Source: Bacillus_BD sp050389805 (lineage in GTDB: Bacteria > Bacillota > Bacilli > Bacillales > Cytobacillaceae). Taken from it: DNA of 64,000 nt. Position numbers and translations under genes: made by a program. The number at the start of each line of letters is the position of its first letter. Position 1 is the stretch's first letter. Under the pieces are notes generated by a model. The model saw only the letters and a program-made list of their open reading frames with translations. It was not told the origin of the DNA and did not search any database. The stretch covers positions 1,798,001 to 1,862,000 of the forward strand of contig NZ_CP130945.1 of NCBI RefSeq assembly GCF_050389805.1. The letters are read 5' to 3'. Of the stretch, positions 54,233 to 63,457 are shown piece after piece.

Positions 54233-55321
54233 ATGGCTGCTGTAATTTTTAGCGAATTCATTTTATATCTCTGTTTTTCCATATTAATGGGGAGTTTTAT
54301 CTTATCACTCATCTCAAATGATTTTCGTCCAACCATTTTAGTGGAAAAAAGATATATGATACTGGCTGCAGTTGGTGTAGCCCTATTTTCCTTTACACCT
54401 GTGCTCGTGTTAATTTTGAATTTGCAAAAAAGATTAGGATGGCAAGAGGGGATGCAAACGGTACTTTTAACGTTTGACATGGGAAACGCATGGATTTTTA
54501 CTTCCCTTGTTGTTTTGTTTTTGCTAATATTTCTCGTAAAATTTTATCATCCGGAACAGCCAAAATATTCTTGGATTGGATGTTTTCTAACATTTCTTTT
54601 AATCATAGGACTTGCATGGTCTAGTCATGCAAGTTCTTTAGAACAAGGAATAGGGATAATAACACATCTGACTCATTTTACTGCCGTTAGCATTTGGATG
54701 GGAGTATTGTTTGGAGTCAGTTGGTTTTCCAAAAATCACTCAAATTGGCTAAAGTTTTTACGTTGGTATACCCCACTTGCGATTGGTTGTGTTCTTTTGA
54801 CAGCGGCTTCTGGGATTGTCCTGATGTCATTTTTCATGGATCTTTCACAGTATCCGGATTCGTGGACGGTTAATTATGGGCAATTTTTATTAATGAAACA
54901 GTTACTTATTATTTCATTGCTTGTCTATGCTGCCATCAATGGCATATTGATTCGTCGCAGTTTAATAAAGAACCATAATTTCAATCCGATTCCATGGGTG
55001 AGAGTAGAAAGTATTGTTGCCCTTCTTATTTTTTCTGTAACGGCGGCAATGGGTCAACAATCACCCCCAAGTGCTCGTACACCAGAAATAGATGGACTAT
55101 CTTTCCTGTTTGAAATTTTTTATCAAGGTCAGTATAATCCAGGGATGGATATTCAATTGAGTATCAATACAATGGGTATTTTCCTCATTATTATTTCCCT
55201 TCTATTTTTGGTCATGATTTTTTACGCATTCTTTAAAAAAACATCAGCAATGATTACATTTTTGCTTAGTGTCCTATTTGTCTTTTCAAGTTATTTAGCT
55301 TTAATGATGAGTATTAGTTGA
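54233..55321 (+). CDS. copD: CopD-family copper transport membrane protein
   Basis: 362 residues with about eight hydrophobic segments. SSHASSLEQGIGIITHLTHFTAVSIWMGVLFG holds the conserved His and Trp of CopD domains; TAASGIVLMSFFMDLSQYPDSWTVNYGQFLLMKQLLI is typical of the family. It begins 3 nt after copC, so the two act together, presumably in copper uptake across the membrane. A terminator follows at 55409. Confidence 0.85.
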   Translation: MAAVIFSEFILYLCFSILMGSFILSLISNDFRPTILVEKRYMILAAVGVALFSFTPVLVLILNLQKRLGWQEGMQTVLLTFDMGNAWIFTSLVVLFLLIFLVKFYHPEQPKYSWIGCFLTFLLIIGLAWSSHASSLEQGIGIITHLTHFTAVSIWMGVLFGVSWFSKNHSNWLKFLRWYTPLAIGCVLLTAASGIVLMSFFMDLSQYPDSWTVNYGQFLLMKQLLIISLLVYAAINGILIRRSLIKNHNFNPIPWVRVESIVALLIFSVTAAMGQQSPPSARTPEIDGLSFLFEIFYQGQYNPGMDIQLSINTMGIFLIIISLLFLVMIFYAFFKKTSAMITFLLSVLFVFSSYLALMMSIS

Positions 55322-55408
55322 AATATTGCAAACTTGCTTAAGGTTAAAGATTTTCGTATTGTTAATAAGCACTTAGAAAAATAATAAAATAGGATGAGGT
55401 CAGTAAAG

Positions 55409-55438
55409 GGTACGATTCTTGAATGAATCGTGCCTTTT
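55409..55438 (+). terminator. Terminator of copCD
   Basis: ACGATTC and GAATCGT pair around TTGAAT, then GCCTTTTTC. Confidence 0.75.
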
Positions 55439-55504
55439 TCTATATAGCATCAAAGATAGCCGTTAGCCAATAATACGAAAAAAAATTAATGGATATTTAA
55501 AAAT

Positions 55505-55534
55505 GAGCATCTTCAATAGAAGGTGCTTTTTTTA
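55505..55534 (+). terminator. Hairpin directly upstream of the group II intron
   Basis: AGCATCTTC and GAAGGTGCT form a 9-bp stem (one G-T) with loop AATA, then seven T residues. It ends only about 8 bp before the intron, the location typical of class C group II introns. Confidence 0.7.
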
Positions 55535-55542
55535 TTGTTTGC

Positions 55543-57508
55543 GTGCCTAGCAAGCCGTTAATTGCTAGTTGGTGAAAGTCCAACCTGAGTAAGTACCAAG
55601 ACGCTCAGTAGCTGACAGGCAACTGGTGAAGAAATTCTAAGGTTGAAGCCCTGTGACAAAGTAACTCCCTAGCGGAGTGCGAGCAAACTAACAGGTTGTA
55701 ACATAAAGTGAATCCTGCCGTCTCGTCAAAAGAACCTACCTACGGTAGCCAAAGAGAAGTCGAGCCTTGGGATAATGGGCGAAGACCATGGAAGGTGTGA
55801 AGATCTTGGAATAGCAGCACCAATGAATCTCTCGGGGTATGGGGAGCGACATGTTAGTAAAGTAGTTAGCGGAACTGGGGATACCCTCCTTGTCACTTTC
55901 TAACGAAAGTAAAGCAGAAACCTATAAGTGCAAACGAAGTGGTGGATGGATGAGAGGGAGTCGGAGGGGGTCATAGTACCATTAATGACAATGACAACAC
56001 AACATTGTCTAGGGAAGGACGGCGCAAGCCATTACCCTACTTCGTTCATATGTCAGAAGGAGGTAAGAGTCAGTGAATGTCAGGAAAATGACTAACTACA
56101 CCAATAAAGTAAAAGCTCAAGAACTCTGGAAGACGTTATATCTTTGTGCCAAGGAATGTCCAACTCGAAGATTTCACGCTTTATATGACAAAATCTATCG
56201 TCCTGATATTCTATGGGAGGCATGGCAACGTGTGAAGCGAAAGAAAGGAAGTGGAGGTGTCGATGGACAGACGATTGAACAAATCGTCTTGGAGTACGGG
56301 GAAAAGAAATTTATGAACGAGCTCTATTTGGAACTAAAGGAGAAGCGTTATCACCCTAGTCCAGTCCTAAGAACCTATATTCCAAAGGATGATGGAAAGA
56401 AACGTCCATTAGGAATTCCAACTATTAAAGATCGGGTCGTACAGATGGCAACGAAAATGGTTATTGAACCAATATTCGAGGCTGACTTTCATGACTGTTC
56501 GTTTGGTTTTCGTCCAAAGCGAAATGCCCATCAAGCGATGGCAAAGATAAGAAAAGCCAGTAAGAAATGTTTTTGGGTAGTAGACGTCGATATCCAAGGA
56601 TATTTCGATAATATTAATCAATACAAGTTGATGAAAATATTAGAACAAAGGATTAGTGATCGACGGGTTTTAAAGCTTGTTCGAAAATGGCTAGAGTCAG
56701 GCATAATGGAGGAAGGCAAAATAAGAAATCCAATTACTGGTACACCGCAAGGTGGTGTAATTTCACCTCTTTTAGCTAATATCTACCTAAATACAATGGA
56801 TATGCTTTGGGAGAAGAAGTTCAAAGACTTGGGTGAACTCATAAGGTATGCGGATGACTTCGTCATTATGTGTAAAACCAAACAACAAGCACTTGAAAGT
56901 ATAAAGGTCATCCAATCAATAATGAGGAAACTTGACCTTACTATTAATAGAAATAAATCGAGACTAGTTAATCTGTGGAATGACATAGATGGTTTCGATT
57001 TTCTAGGATTTCATAATCGGAAGTTTCCAATCAGACGAAAAGGTGGAAACACGTTATATGTCATGTCACATATACCTAAGAGGAATGCGATGAAGAAAAT
57101 GCGTTCTAAGATTAAAGCCTATACAGAACCAAGGAATAAATTATACTTGGATATCAGAGAGTTAGTAAAAGGGCTAAATAGGAAACTGCAAGGTTTCAAG
57201 AATTACTATCTTATCTCGGCTCACGCAAAGAAATGGCTAAATAGAATCGACTGGTATGTATTAGAACGACTTACCTTATTTCATAACAAAAAGAGAAATA
57301 ATCGTAAGAAACATGGAAATTTAAAGGATGTAAGAAAAGAAGTGAAACATATATTAGTGAAATTAGCTAGTTAGACGCTGTAAAGCCAAGGAAAGAAGAA
57401 CGTCGGAAAGCCGTATGAAGGAAAACTTCACGTACGGTTTGATGAGGAGGAGCTGAAAGTAAAAGAGATAGCAAAAGCTATCCCTTTGAAATCAGTTTCT
57501 TACTCTAC
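55543..57508 (+). mobile_element. Group II intron (class C type)
   Basis: About 1,966 nt. The 5' end is probably GTGCCTAGC (55543), the ribozyme domains I-III fill 55543-56050, the reverse transcriptase is in domain IV, domain V is at 57407-57441 (AAAGCCGTATGAAG-GAAAA-CTTCACGTACGGTTT) and domain VI ends near TACTCTAC (57508). Insertion just behind a T-rich terminator and the lack of an endonuclease domain in the protein both indicate class C. The ends are estimates by eye. Confidence 0.8.
56073..57374 (+). CDS. ltrA: Group II intron reverse transcriptase/maturase
   Basis: 433 residues. The RT palm carries KDDGKKRPLGIPTIKDRVVQMA, SFGFRPKRNAHQAM, TPQGGVISPLLANIYL and the catalytic LIRYADDFVIMC (YADD). 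A maturase domain X follows (GLNRKLQGFKNYYLISAHAKKWLNRIDWYV). There is no HNH endonuclease domain after it, as usual for class C. GTG start with AAGGAGG 9 nt upstream. The frame is intact, so the intron may still be mobile. Confidence 0.92.
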   Translation: MNVRKMTNYTNKVKAQELWKTLYLCAKECPTRRFHALYDKIYRPDILWEAWQRVKRKKGSGGVDGQTIEQIVLEYGEKKFMNELYLELKEKRYHPSPVLRTYIPKDDGKKRPLGIPTIKDRVVQMATKMVIEPIFEADFHDCSFGFRPKRNAHQAMAKIRKASKKCFWVVDVDIQGYFDNINQYKLMKILEQRISDRRVLKLVRKWLESGIMEEGKIRNPITGTPQGGVISPLLANIYLNTMDMLWEKKFKDLGELIRYADDFVIMCKTKQQALESIKVIQSIMRKLDLTINRNKSRLVNLWNDIDGFDFLGFHNRKFPIRRKGGNTLYVMSHIPKRNAMKKMRSKIKAYTEPRNKLYLDIRELVKGLNRKLQGFKNYYLISAHAKKWLNRIDWYVLERLTLFHNKKRNNRKKHGNLKDVRKEVKHILVKLAS

Positions 57509-57844
57509 AAGATACGTGAAATGAGATCAGTCATCCATTTTTATTGCTCATATTTAGAAAGGTTTTGGTAGGTACGAAAATTATAGCGCCCTATTAATAA
57601 CGGATTGCACGATTAATTTATTTGAAGGAATGAATTTGGTGAAATAACTCATTGTTAAGGTAGGTATGTAGAACTAGGAAGAATGGATTCCTAAAAAAAT
57701 AGGAAATGGGGAAAAAAAGGAGCTTCTTCCTATTTTAATGAGAATAGACGGGGATACATTTACCTTTCAAAATAATAGAAAATTAAGGTATTAAGAAAAC
57801 TGAATTTATTTAGATGAAAAGATCAATAATAGGAGGTTTTTCAC
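57509..57844. other. Intergenic region without supported genes
   Basis: About 335 bp, AT-rich. It contains the promoter region of the next gene, but no clear -35/-10 pair could be chosen. Confidence 0.5.
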
Positions 57845-60814
57845 GTGGGGATTTTCCCGTTTATACTAGGAACAAGAAATGAAATAAATGAAAGAAACGA
57901 CTCTTCTCTTATTGACAGTGAGACGTTGCTTAATGAAACGACATTTGAGACTTTATTTGAAAACCATCTCGATTCGGTATTTGCCTTAAGTGTTTATGGA
58001 GAGCCAATCTATCTTAATAAAACGGTGATAGACAAATTTAGTCTTACTGATCAAGAATTAGAAACGGAATTTAAGAACTATATTAAAGAGAAAAATAAGG
58101 AAAATAGTAAATATTTTAAGCGAGCATTAAAGGGAGATGAGCAAAAGTTCCAGGTCAAGATATGTTACAAAAATATAAGCAAATTAAAAATGGATGTTAC
58201 ATATCTTCCATTTGTAAACCAAGATAGGAAGGTAGTCGCAGTTTATGCTATAGCAAAGGATATTACAGGTAATATTGAGCATAAAGATGAAATAGAAAAA
58301 ATAAAAACCAGCTTAGAATTATCACAGCAAGTTGGAAAAATTGGCAGCTGGGAATACGATGTTCTTAAAGATGAAATCTACTGGTCCGACTACCTGTTTG
58401 AACTGACTGGGAGAACGAAAGATAATCATCATGTGACGAATTTGAATGAAGGTTTACAATTCGTACACCAAGATGATCGTGACCGATATCAAAAAACATT
58501 AAACCAATCCTTAAAGGAGTCAAGAGGCTACAGGATTGAATACCGAATTATTCGCAAGGATATGACTCTTATTTATGTTTCAGAAGAAGTAGAAATGGTT
58601 TTTGATGAAGCTGGTAGACCAATCCGTCTATTTGGAATGACACAAGATGTTACAAAAAGAAAATTAGTCGAAAACAAGTTGCAAGAAAGTGAGCAAAGGT
58701 TTGAACATATATATGAGAATTTATCCTTAGGGATCAAATCCTTCGATTTATTAAATCAAGGGAACATCTTGATCACCCCAGGTATAGAAGAGATCACTGG
58801 GTATCCTCGAAAATATTTTTATAATAGAGAAGCTTGGGAATCTATTATTCATCCTGATGATCTTAATCATTATTTAAATGAATATTCGAAGGTAGCAGAA
58901 GGAAAAAGTTTCAATATTCAATATCGAATATGCCATAATAATGGTCAAATGATTTGGGTGCAAGATAAAACGATTCCAGAAATCGATGAGAAAGGCAATG
59001 TTGTTAGGGTTGATGGATTTATTAGAGATATTACAAAACAGAAAGAGCATGAAAGAGTAATTCAATATTTAGCTTTCCATGACCCTTTAACGGAATTACC
59101 AAATCGTAAGCTTTTTGATGAAAAAATCACTTCTCTCTTTTCAAAAGAGAAGAAGGAAACAATTGCCGTTTTGTATGTAAATATGGATCGTTTTAGAAAT
59201 ATCAACAATACTCTGGGTCACGTTATTGGAGACAAATTACTGAAACATTTTGTTCAAAGAGTACAAGAGTTATTGATTGAAAAGGCCTTATTTGCACGAA
59301 TTGCTGGAGATGAATTTGGAATTATCCTATGGGGGTATAAGGAAAAAGAGTTTCCAGAAACAATTGCCAAGATGATCATTGAGAGTCTAAAACAACCATT
59401 CATGGTTGAGAAATTTGAATTATTTATTACGGCTAGTATTGGGATTAGTATAACCTCTTCTAATGAAGTATCTTTAGAGGAGTTTATGAAGTATGCGGAT
59501 GTTGCCCTAAACAGAGCGAAGTCTAACGGAAAGAATAATTTCCACATTTATTCTCCTACTTTAGATATCCCTTCATTTAAACAATATGAACTGGAGAGAG
59601 ATTTACGGAAAGCCCTTGATCATAATCAATTATTGATTCATTTTCAACCAAGAGTAGAAGCATCTACTGGAAAAATTGTCAGTGCAGAAGCTTTAGTACG
59701 TTGGCAACATCCAGTGTGGGGATTAGTTTCTCCAGGAGAATTTATCCCACTTGCAGAGGAAAATGGTTTTATTATCGACATCGGTGATTGGGTTTTAGAG
59801 AAAGTATGTCAATCTATCACAGAGTGGAAACGAGCAGAGCTTCCAGTTGTTCCCATATCCATCAATATTACGGCTCAACGATTTTTAAGAAATGATTGGA
59901 AATCGACCATTATTCGTATTTTGAAAGAAACCAATGTTGATCCTACCCTCATAGAGTTTGAGATAACTGAAACAACCATTGTTAAACATGAGACGTTGGT
60001 TGAATCGGCACTGAGATTCCTAGATGAACTCGGAATAAAAGTAGCTTTAGATGACTTTGGAACAGGGTATTCCTCTTTGTCACATATTAAGAATTTGTCC
60101 ATTGATACAATTAAGATTGACCGATCATTCGTGAGTCAAATTACCAAAACACCGAATGTAGAAATCATTATTAAGTCCATTATCTATATGGCGAATGCTC
60201 TTAAGATGAATGTTGTTGCAGAGGGAGTTGAGACCTTAGAACAATTAGACTTTTTAAAACAACAGGAATGTGCGGAAATACAAGGATATATTTTTAGTAG
60301 ACCGATCCCAGAGAAGGATTTTCAGGACCTATTAAAAAGGGTTATCCTGAGACCCATTATGAGAAGTGACAAACCGAAAATAAAAGATCGAAGAAAATAT
60401 TATAGGATCGAGCTGATATCCCCATTAAAAGCTGATATGACTTTAATTTCAATACAAGGCAGAGATGTTGAAGTAGGGAGAACAGAGGCATTGATCGAAG
60501 ACATCGGTCCTGGAGGACTAAGGTTCTTATCATCGATCCATCTACCAGTACGCCCTGACATAACCTATAAATTTGTAACGACTATTTTGGGTGAAAAGCT
60601 AGAACTTTATGGACATCTAACTTGGAAAAATGAAATAAAGGATATTTACCAGTATGGGCTGGAATTCACCATTGATGAAAAGGAAAGAGATCATCTAATT
60701 AAAACCTTAAATCATTTTTCTATACAATTAAAAAAACAAGCGTTTCCTCCTGAATGTAACTTTATTAATGAAGATAAAATGACCTTTTTAAAAAAGCTTC
60801 AGGAGACTGGATAA
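57845..60814 (+). CDS. PAS-PAS-PAS-GGDEF-EAL-PilZ c-di-GMP phosphodiesterase/receptor protein
   Basis: 989 residues, soluble. Three PAS-like domains occupy about residues 30-400, the second and third with clear PAC segments (VTKRKLVENKL; RDITKQKEHERV). The GGDEF domain reads AGDEF at 487-491, so cyclase activity is doubtful. The EAL domain is intact (EAL 615-617; DDFGTGYSSLSHIKNL), so it probably degrades c-di-GMP. A C-terminal PilZ domain has RRKYYR at 849-854 and DIGPGGLRF, the c-di-GMP binding motif. GTG start with AGGAGG. It is the first gene of a four-gene c-di-GMP/sensory cluster. Confidence 0.87.
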   Translation: MGIFPFILGTRNEINERNDSSLIDSETLLNETTFETLFENHLDSVFALSVYGEPIYLNKTVIDKFSLTDQELETEFKNYIKEKNKENSKYFKRALKGDEQKFQVKICYKNISKLKMDVTYLPFVNQDRKVVAVYAIAKDITGNIEHKDEIEKIKTSLELSQQVGKIGSWEYDVLKDEIYWSDYLFELTGRTKDNHHVTNLNEGLQFVHQDDRDRYQKTLNQSLKESRGYRIEYRIIRKDMTLIYVSEEVEMVFDEAGRPIRLFGMTQDVTKRKLVENKLQESEQRFEHIYENLSLGIKSFDLLNQGNILITPGIEEITGYPRKYFYNREAWESIIHPDDLNHYLNEYSKVAEGKSFNIQYRICHNNGQMIWVQDKTIPEIDEKGNVVRVDGFIRDITKQKEHERVIQYLAFHDPLTELPNRKLFDEKITSLFSKEKKETIAVLYVNMDRFRNINNTLGHVIGDKLLKHFVQRVQELLIEKALFARIAGDEFGIILWGYKEKEFPETIAKMIIESLKQPFMVEKFELFITASIGISITSSNEVSLEEFMKYADVALNRAKSNGKNNFHIYSPTLDIPSFKQYELERDLRKALDHNQLLIHFQPRVEASTGKIVSAEALVRWQHPVWGLVSPGEFIPLAEENGFIIDIGDWVLEKVCQSITEWKRAELPVVPISINITAQRFLRNDWKSTIIRILKETNVDPTLIEFEITETTIVKHETLVESALRFLDELGIKVALDDFGTGYSSLSHIKNLSIDTIKIDRSFVSQITKTPNVEIIIKSIIYMANALKMNVVAEGVETLEQLDFLKQQECAEIQGYIFSRPIPEKDFQDLLKRVILRPIMRSDKPKIKDRRKYYRIELISPLKADMTLISIQGRDVEVGRTEALIEDIGPGGLRFLSSIHLPVRPDITYKFVTTILGEKLELYGHLTWKNEIKDIYQYGLEFTIDEKERDHLIKTLNHFSIQLKKQAFPPECNFINEDKMTFLKKLQETG

Positions 60815-60827
60815 GGGGGTAGAAAAT

Positions 60828-61181
60828 TTGGATAAATCCGTACTTTTAGCAGATGACTCTTTGTTTATGAGAACGTGGTTAAAGGATATGTTGAATAAAG
60901 GCGGTTTCAACGTAATTTTAGAAGCACAGGATGGTCAAGAGGCGATACAAAAATATAAAGCTTTTTCACCAGACATTTTACTTCTAGATTTAACGATGCC
61001 TAAAGTAAATGGAGTGGATGTCTTAAAAGAAATCCGAGAGTATGATTCTTCTGCGAATGTGATTATTTGCTCAGCTATGGGACAGAAGACCTTAATTAAA
61101 GAAGCCTTGCATAGTGGGGCTAAAGATTTTGTAATAAAGCCTTATTTCAATCATTTGATAACGATTCTAAAGAATATCTAA
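60828..61181 (+). CDS. CheY-like response regulator
   Basis: 117 residues. Acidic pair in ADDSLFMRTWLKDML, phospho-acceptor Asp54 (LLLDLTMPKVNG) and Lys in VIKPYF. The form resembles CheY. TTG start with AAGGGGG upstream, 13 nt after the PilZ protein. No output domain, so it probably acts on another protein of this cluster. Confidence 0.87.
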   Translation: MDKSVLLADDSLFMRTWLKDMLNKGGFNVILEAQDGQEAIQKYKAFSPDILLLDLTMPKVNGVDVLKEIREYDSSANVIICSAMGQKTLIKEALHSGAKDFVIKPYFNHLITILKNI

Positions 61182-61306
61182 TAACAAATGGTATACTTGG
61201 ATACCAATTCCAAGCATAGAACTATGCCATCATTCCTAGTAGTATGCTATCCTATAATAAGATAAGTATATACATGTAAGATATAAGGAATGGGGGATAT
61301 TAGGTT

Positions 61307-63409
61307 TTGAAAAACGAAGACAAGGTTAATATTCTCTTAGTAGATGATAGACCAGAGAATTTACTAGCTTTAGAGGCTATCATTGAAAGAGACGATTACA
61401 ATCTCGTTAAAGCATCATCAGGGGAAGAAGCATTGAAACATTTGTTGAAATATGATTTTGCAGCCATTCTATTGGATGTTCAAATGCCTGGTATGGATGG
61501 TTTTGGAACAGCAAAGATTATTAAAACTCGTGAAAAAACAAAGAACATTCCAATATTATTTATTACAGCTAATAATCTTGATAATGAGCATATTTTTATG
61601 GGCTATTCTTTGGGAGCCATTGACTATATTCTAAAACCTTTTGATCCCATTATTTTAAAAGCAAAGGTTGAAGGCTTTGTTGAAATCTATAAGATGAAAC
61701 AAACTCTTATTCATCAAGCAAAGACTCTTGAAGAAAAGAACAAAGTGATCGAATATATGGCCTATCATGATGGGTTGACCGATCTACCAAACAGAAGAAT
61801 GTTCAATGATCAATTGCTATTAAAATTAAATCATGCCAAAAGAATGAACCAGACACTTGGGGTTTTGTATTTAGATTTAGATCGTTTCAAATATGTGAAT
61901 GATTCTCTCGGTCATATTGTTGGCGACAGACTACTAAAAGAAGTGTCCAAAAGGCTTTTAGCAAGTGTTCGTGAGGAAGACCTTGTCGCAAGGGGAGGCG
62001 GTGATGAATTTAACATCATCTTAGCAGATACGGACCGTGAAAAAGCACTAGAGGTAGCTGAAAATATCGTAGAAGGGTTTAGTCAGCCTTTTATGATCGA
62101 CCAATATGAGCTTTTTATCACAACATGCATCGGATTATCTGTTTTCCCTTACGATGGGGAGGATTCAAACACTTTAATGAAAAATGCTGACGTCGCATTA
62201 TATCGTGCCAAAGAGCAAGGGAAAAGCAAGTTTAAAGTCTATCATTCAGGAATGAATATGCAATCCTATCGAACTTTTTTATTGCAAAATGATCTTCGAA
62301 AAGCAATCGATAAAGGGGAACTTGAGCTTGTTTTCCAGCCTAGAGTAAATACAAAATCTGGAAAAATTACAAGTGCTGAAAGTTTATTACGATGGCATCA
62401 TCCAAGTTGGGGGGCCATTTCTCCGAGTGAGTTTATTCCAATTGCTGAAGAAACGGACCAAATCGTTGAGATCGGAAAATGGGTACTTCAAAAGGTTTGT
62501 GAACAAATACAGGTATGGAATAAGAAAGGTCTTAGTCCGGTTCGCATTGCTATTAACTTTTCAGCACGTCAATTTTTACAAAAAAATCTATTGGAACATA
62601 TTCAACAGGTACTGACCGAAACAAACATAAAATCTGATCAACTAGAAATTGAGATTACAGAGTCCGTACTTTTGGGAAATGAGGATGTTGTAACAAGTAC
62701 TTTGCAGCAACTTAGAAAAATAGGGATTATTATTAGCCTTGACGACTTTGGAACTGGGTACTCCTCTTTGAATTACCTAAGGCGTTTTCCTTTTGATGCC
62801 ATTAAAATAGATAAGTCTTTCATTGATGACATGTTAAATCAGCAAAATAATAGTAAAGCCATTATTCAATTTATGATCTCCTTAGCAAGTAGTATAAACA
62901 TGTCGGTTATTGCAGAAGGAATTGAAACAGAAGAACAATTAAAAGAAATCAACAATTTAAATTGTGACGAGGTACAAGGGTATCTATTCAGTCCTCCGTT
63001 GTTATCTTCTGATTTTGAAAAACTTATTGTAACTAGAAGTAAGAACCCCTTCTTGTTCCGAGAAGAGGGAACAAAAATGACAACCATGGATGGATCATCC
63101 TATGTTAATCCTAGTACCCAAAATACAGATATAAACGAAGATAAAAAGATAAAAAAAGATGTTCTCGATATAGCTCTTACCTATATCCAAAAGACCTATT
63201 CCATCTCTAGTCGAGAGATGGATGTATTCACGTTAATTATGGATGGGTTAACCAACAAGGAAATTTCAGAACAATTGTTTATAAGCGAACATACGGTTAA
63301 GAATCATATTACTCGTATTTTTCAAAAATTGAATGTCACTGACCGTATCCAAGCGATTGCTTTGGTATATGAAACGTTCATGCATGAAGGGAATACGCTC
63401 TTTAATTAA
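61307..63409 (+). CDS. REC-GGDEF-EAL-LuxR fusion: c-di-GMP enzyme with DNA-binding tail
   Basis: 700 residues. A receiver with Asp57 (ILLDVQMPGMDGFG) is followed by a GGDEF domain with intact GGDEF at 231-235 (ARGGGDEFNIIL), an EAL domain whose signature reads ESL at 358-360 (SAESLLRWHHPSWG) with DDFGTGYSSLNYL intact, a low-complexity linker, and a C-terminal LuxR/GerE helix-turn-helix (SISSREMDVFTLIMDGLTNKEISEQLFISEHTVKNHITRIFQKL). The fusion of both c-di-GMP domains to a LuxR domain is rare in my experience. The start is TTG at 61307 with GGGGGATATTAGG upstream. It may couple c-di-GMP turnover directly to transcription. Confidence 0.88.
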   Translation: MKNEDKVNILLVDDRPENLLALEAIIERDDYNLVKASSGEEALKHLLKYDFAAILLDVQMPGMDGFGTAKIIKTREKTKNIPILFITANNLDNEHIFMGYSLGAIDYILKPFDPIILKAKVEGFVEIYKMKQTLIHQAKTLEEKNKVIEYMAYHDGLTDLPNRRMFNDQLLLKLNHAKRMNQTLGVLYLDLDRFKYVNDSLGHIVGDRLLKEVSKRLLASVREEDLVARGGGDEFNIILADTDREKALEVAENIVEGFSQPFMIDQYELFITTCIGLSVFPYDGEDSNTLMKNADVALYRAKEQGKSKFKVYHSGMNMQSYRTFLLQNDLRKAIDKGELELVFQPRVNTKSGKITSAESLLRWHHPSWGAISPSEFIPIAEETDQIVEIGKWVLQKVCEQIQVWNKKGLSPVRIAINFSARQFLQKNLLEHIQQVLTETNIKSDQLEIEITESVLLGNEDVVTSTLQQLRKIGIIISLDDFGTGYSSLNYLRRFPFDAIKIDKSFIDDMLNQQNNSKAIIQFMISLASSINMSVIAEGIETEEQLKEINNLNCDEVQGYLFSPPLLSSDFEKLIVTRSKNPFLFREEGTKMTTMDGSSYVNPSTQNTDINEDKKIKKDVLDIALTYIQKTYSISSREMDVFTLIMDGLTNKEISEQLFISEHTVKNHITRIFQKLNVTDRIQAIALVYETFMHEGNTLFN

Positions 63410-63457
63410 GAAGAACCCGAATCAAGGAAGCCTAACTTCAAGAAGGGGAAGAAACAA

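Noticed and set aside
56073..57374. Retron or DGR reverse transcriptase
   Set aside because: The maturase domain, domain V structure and terminator-adjacent insertion identify a group II intron; no template repeat or msr/msd was seen.
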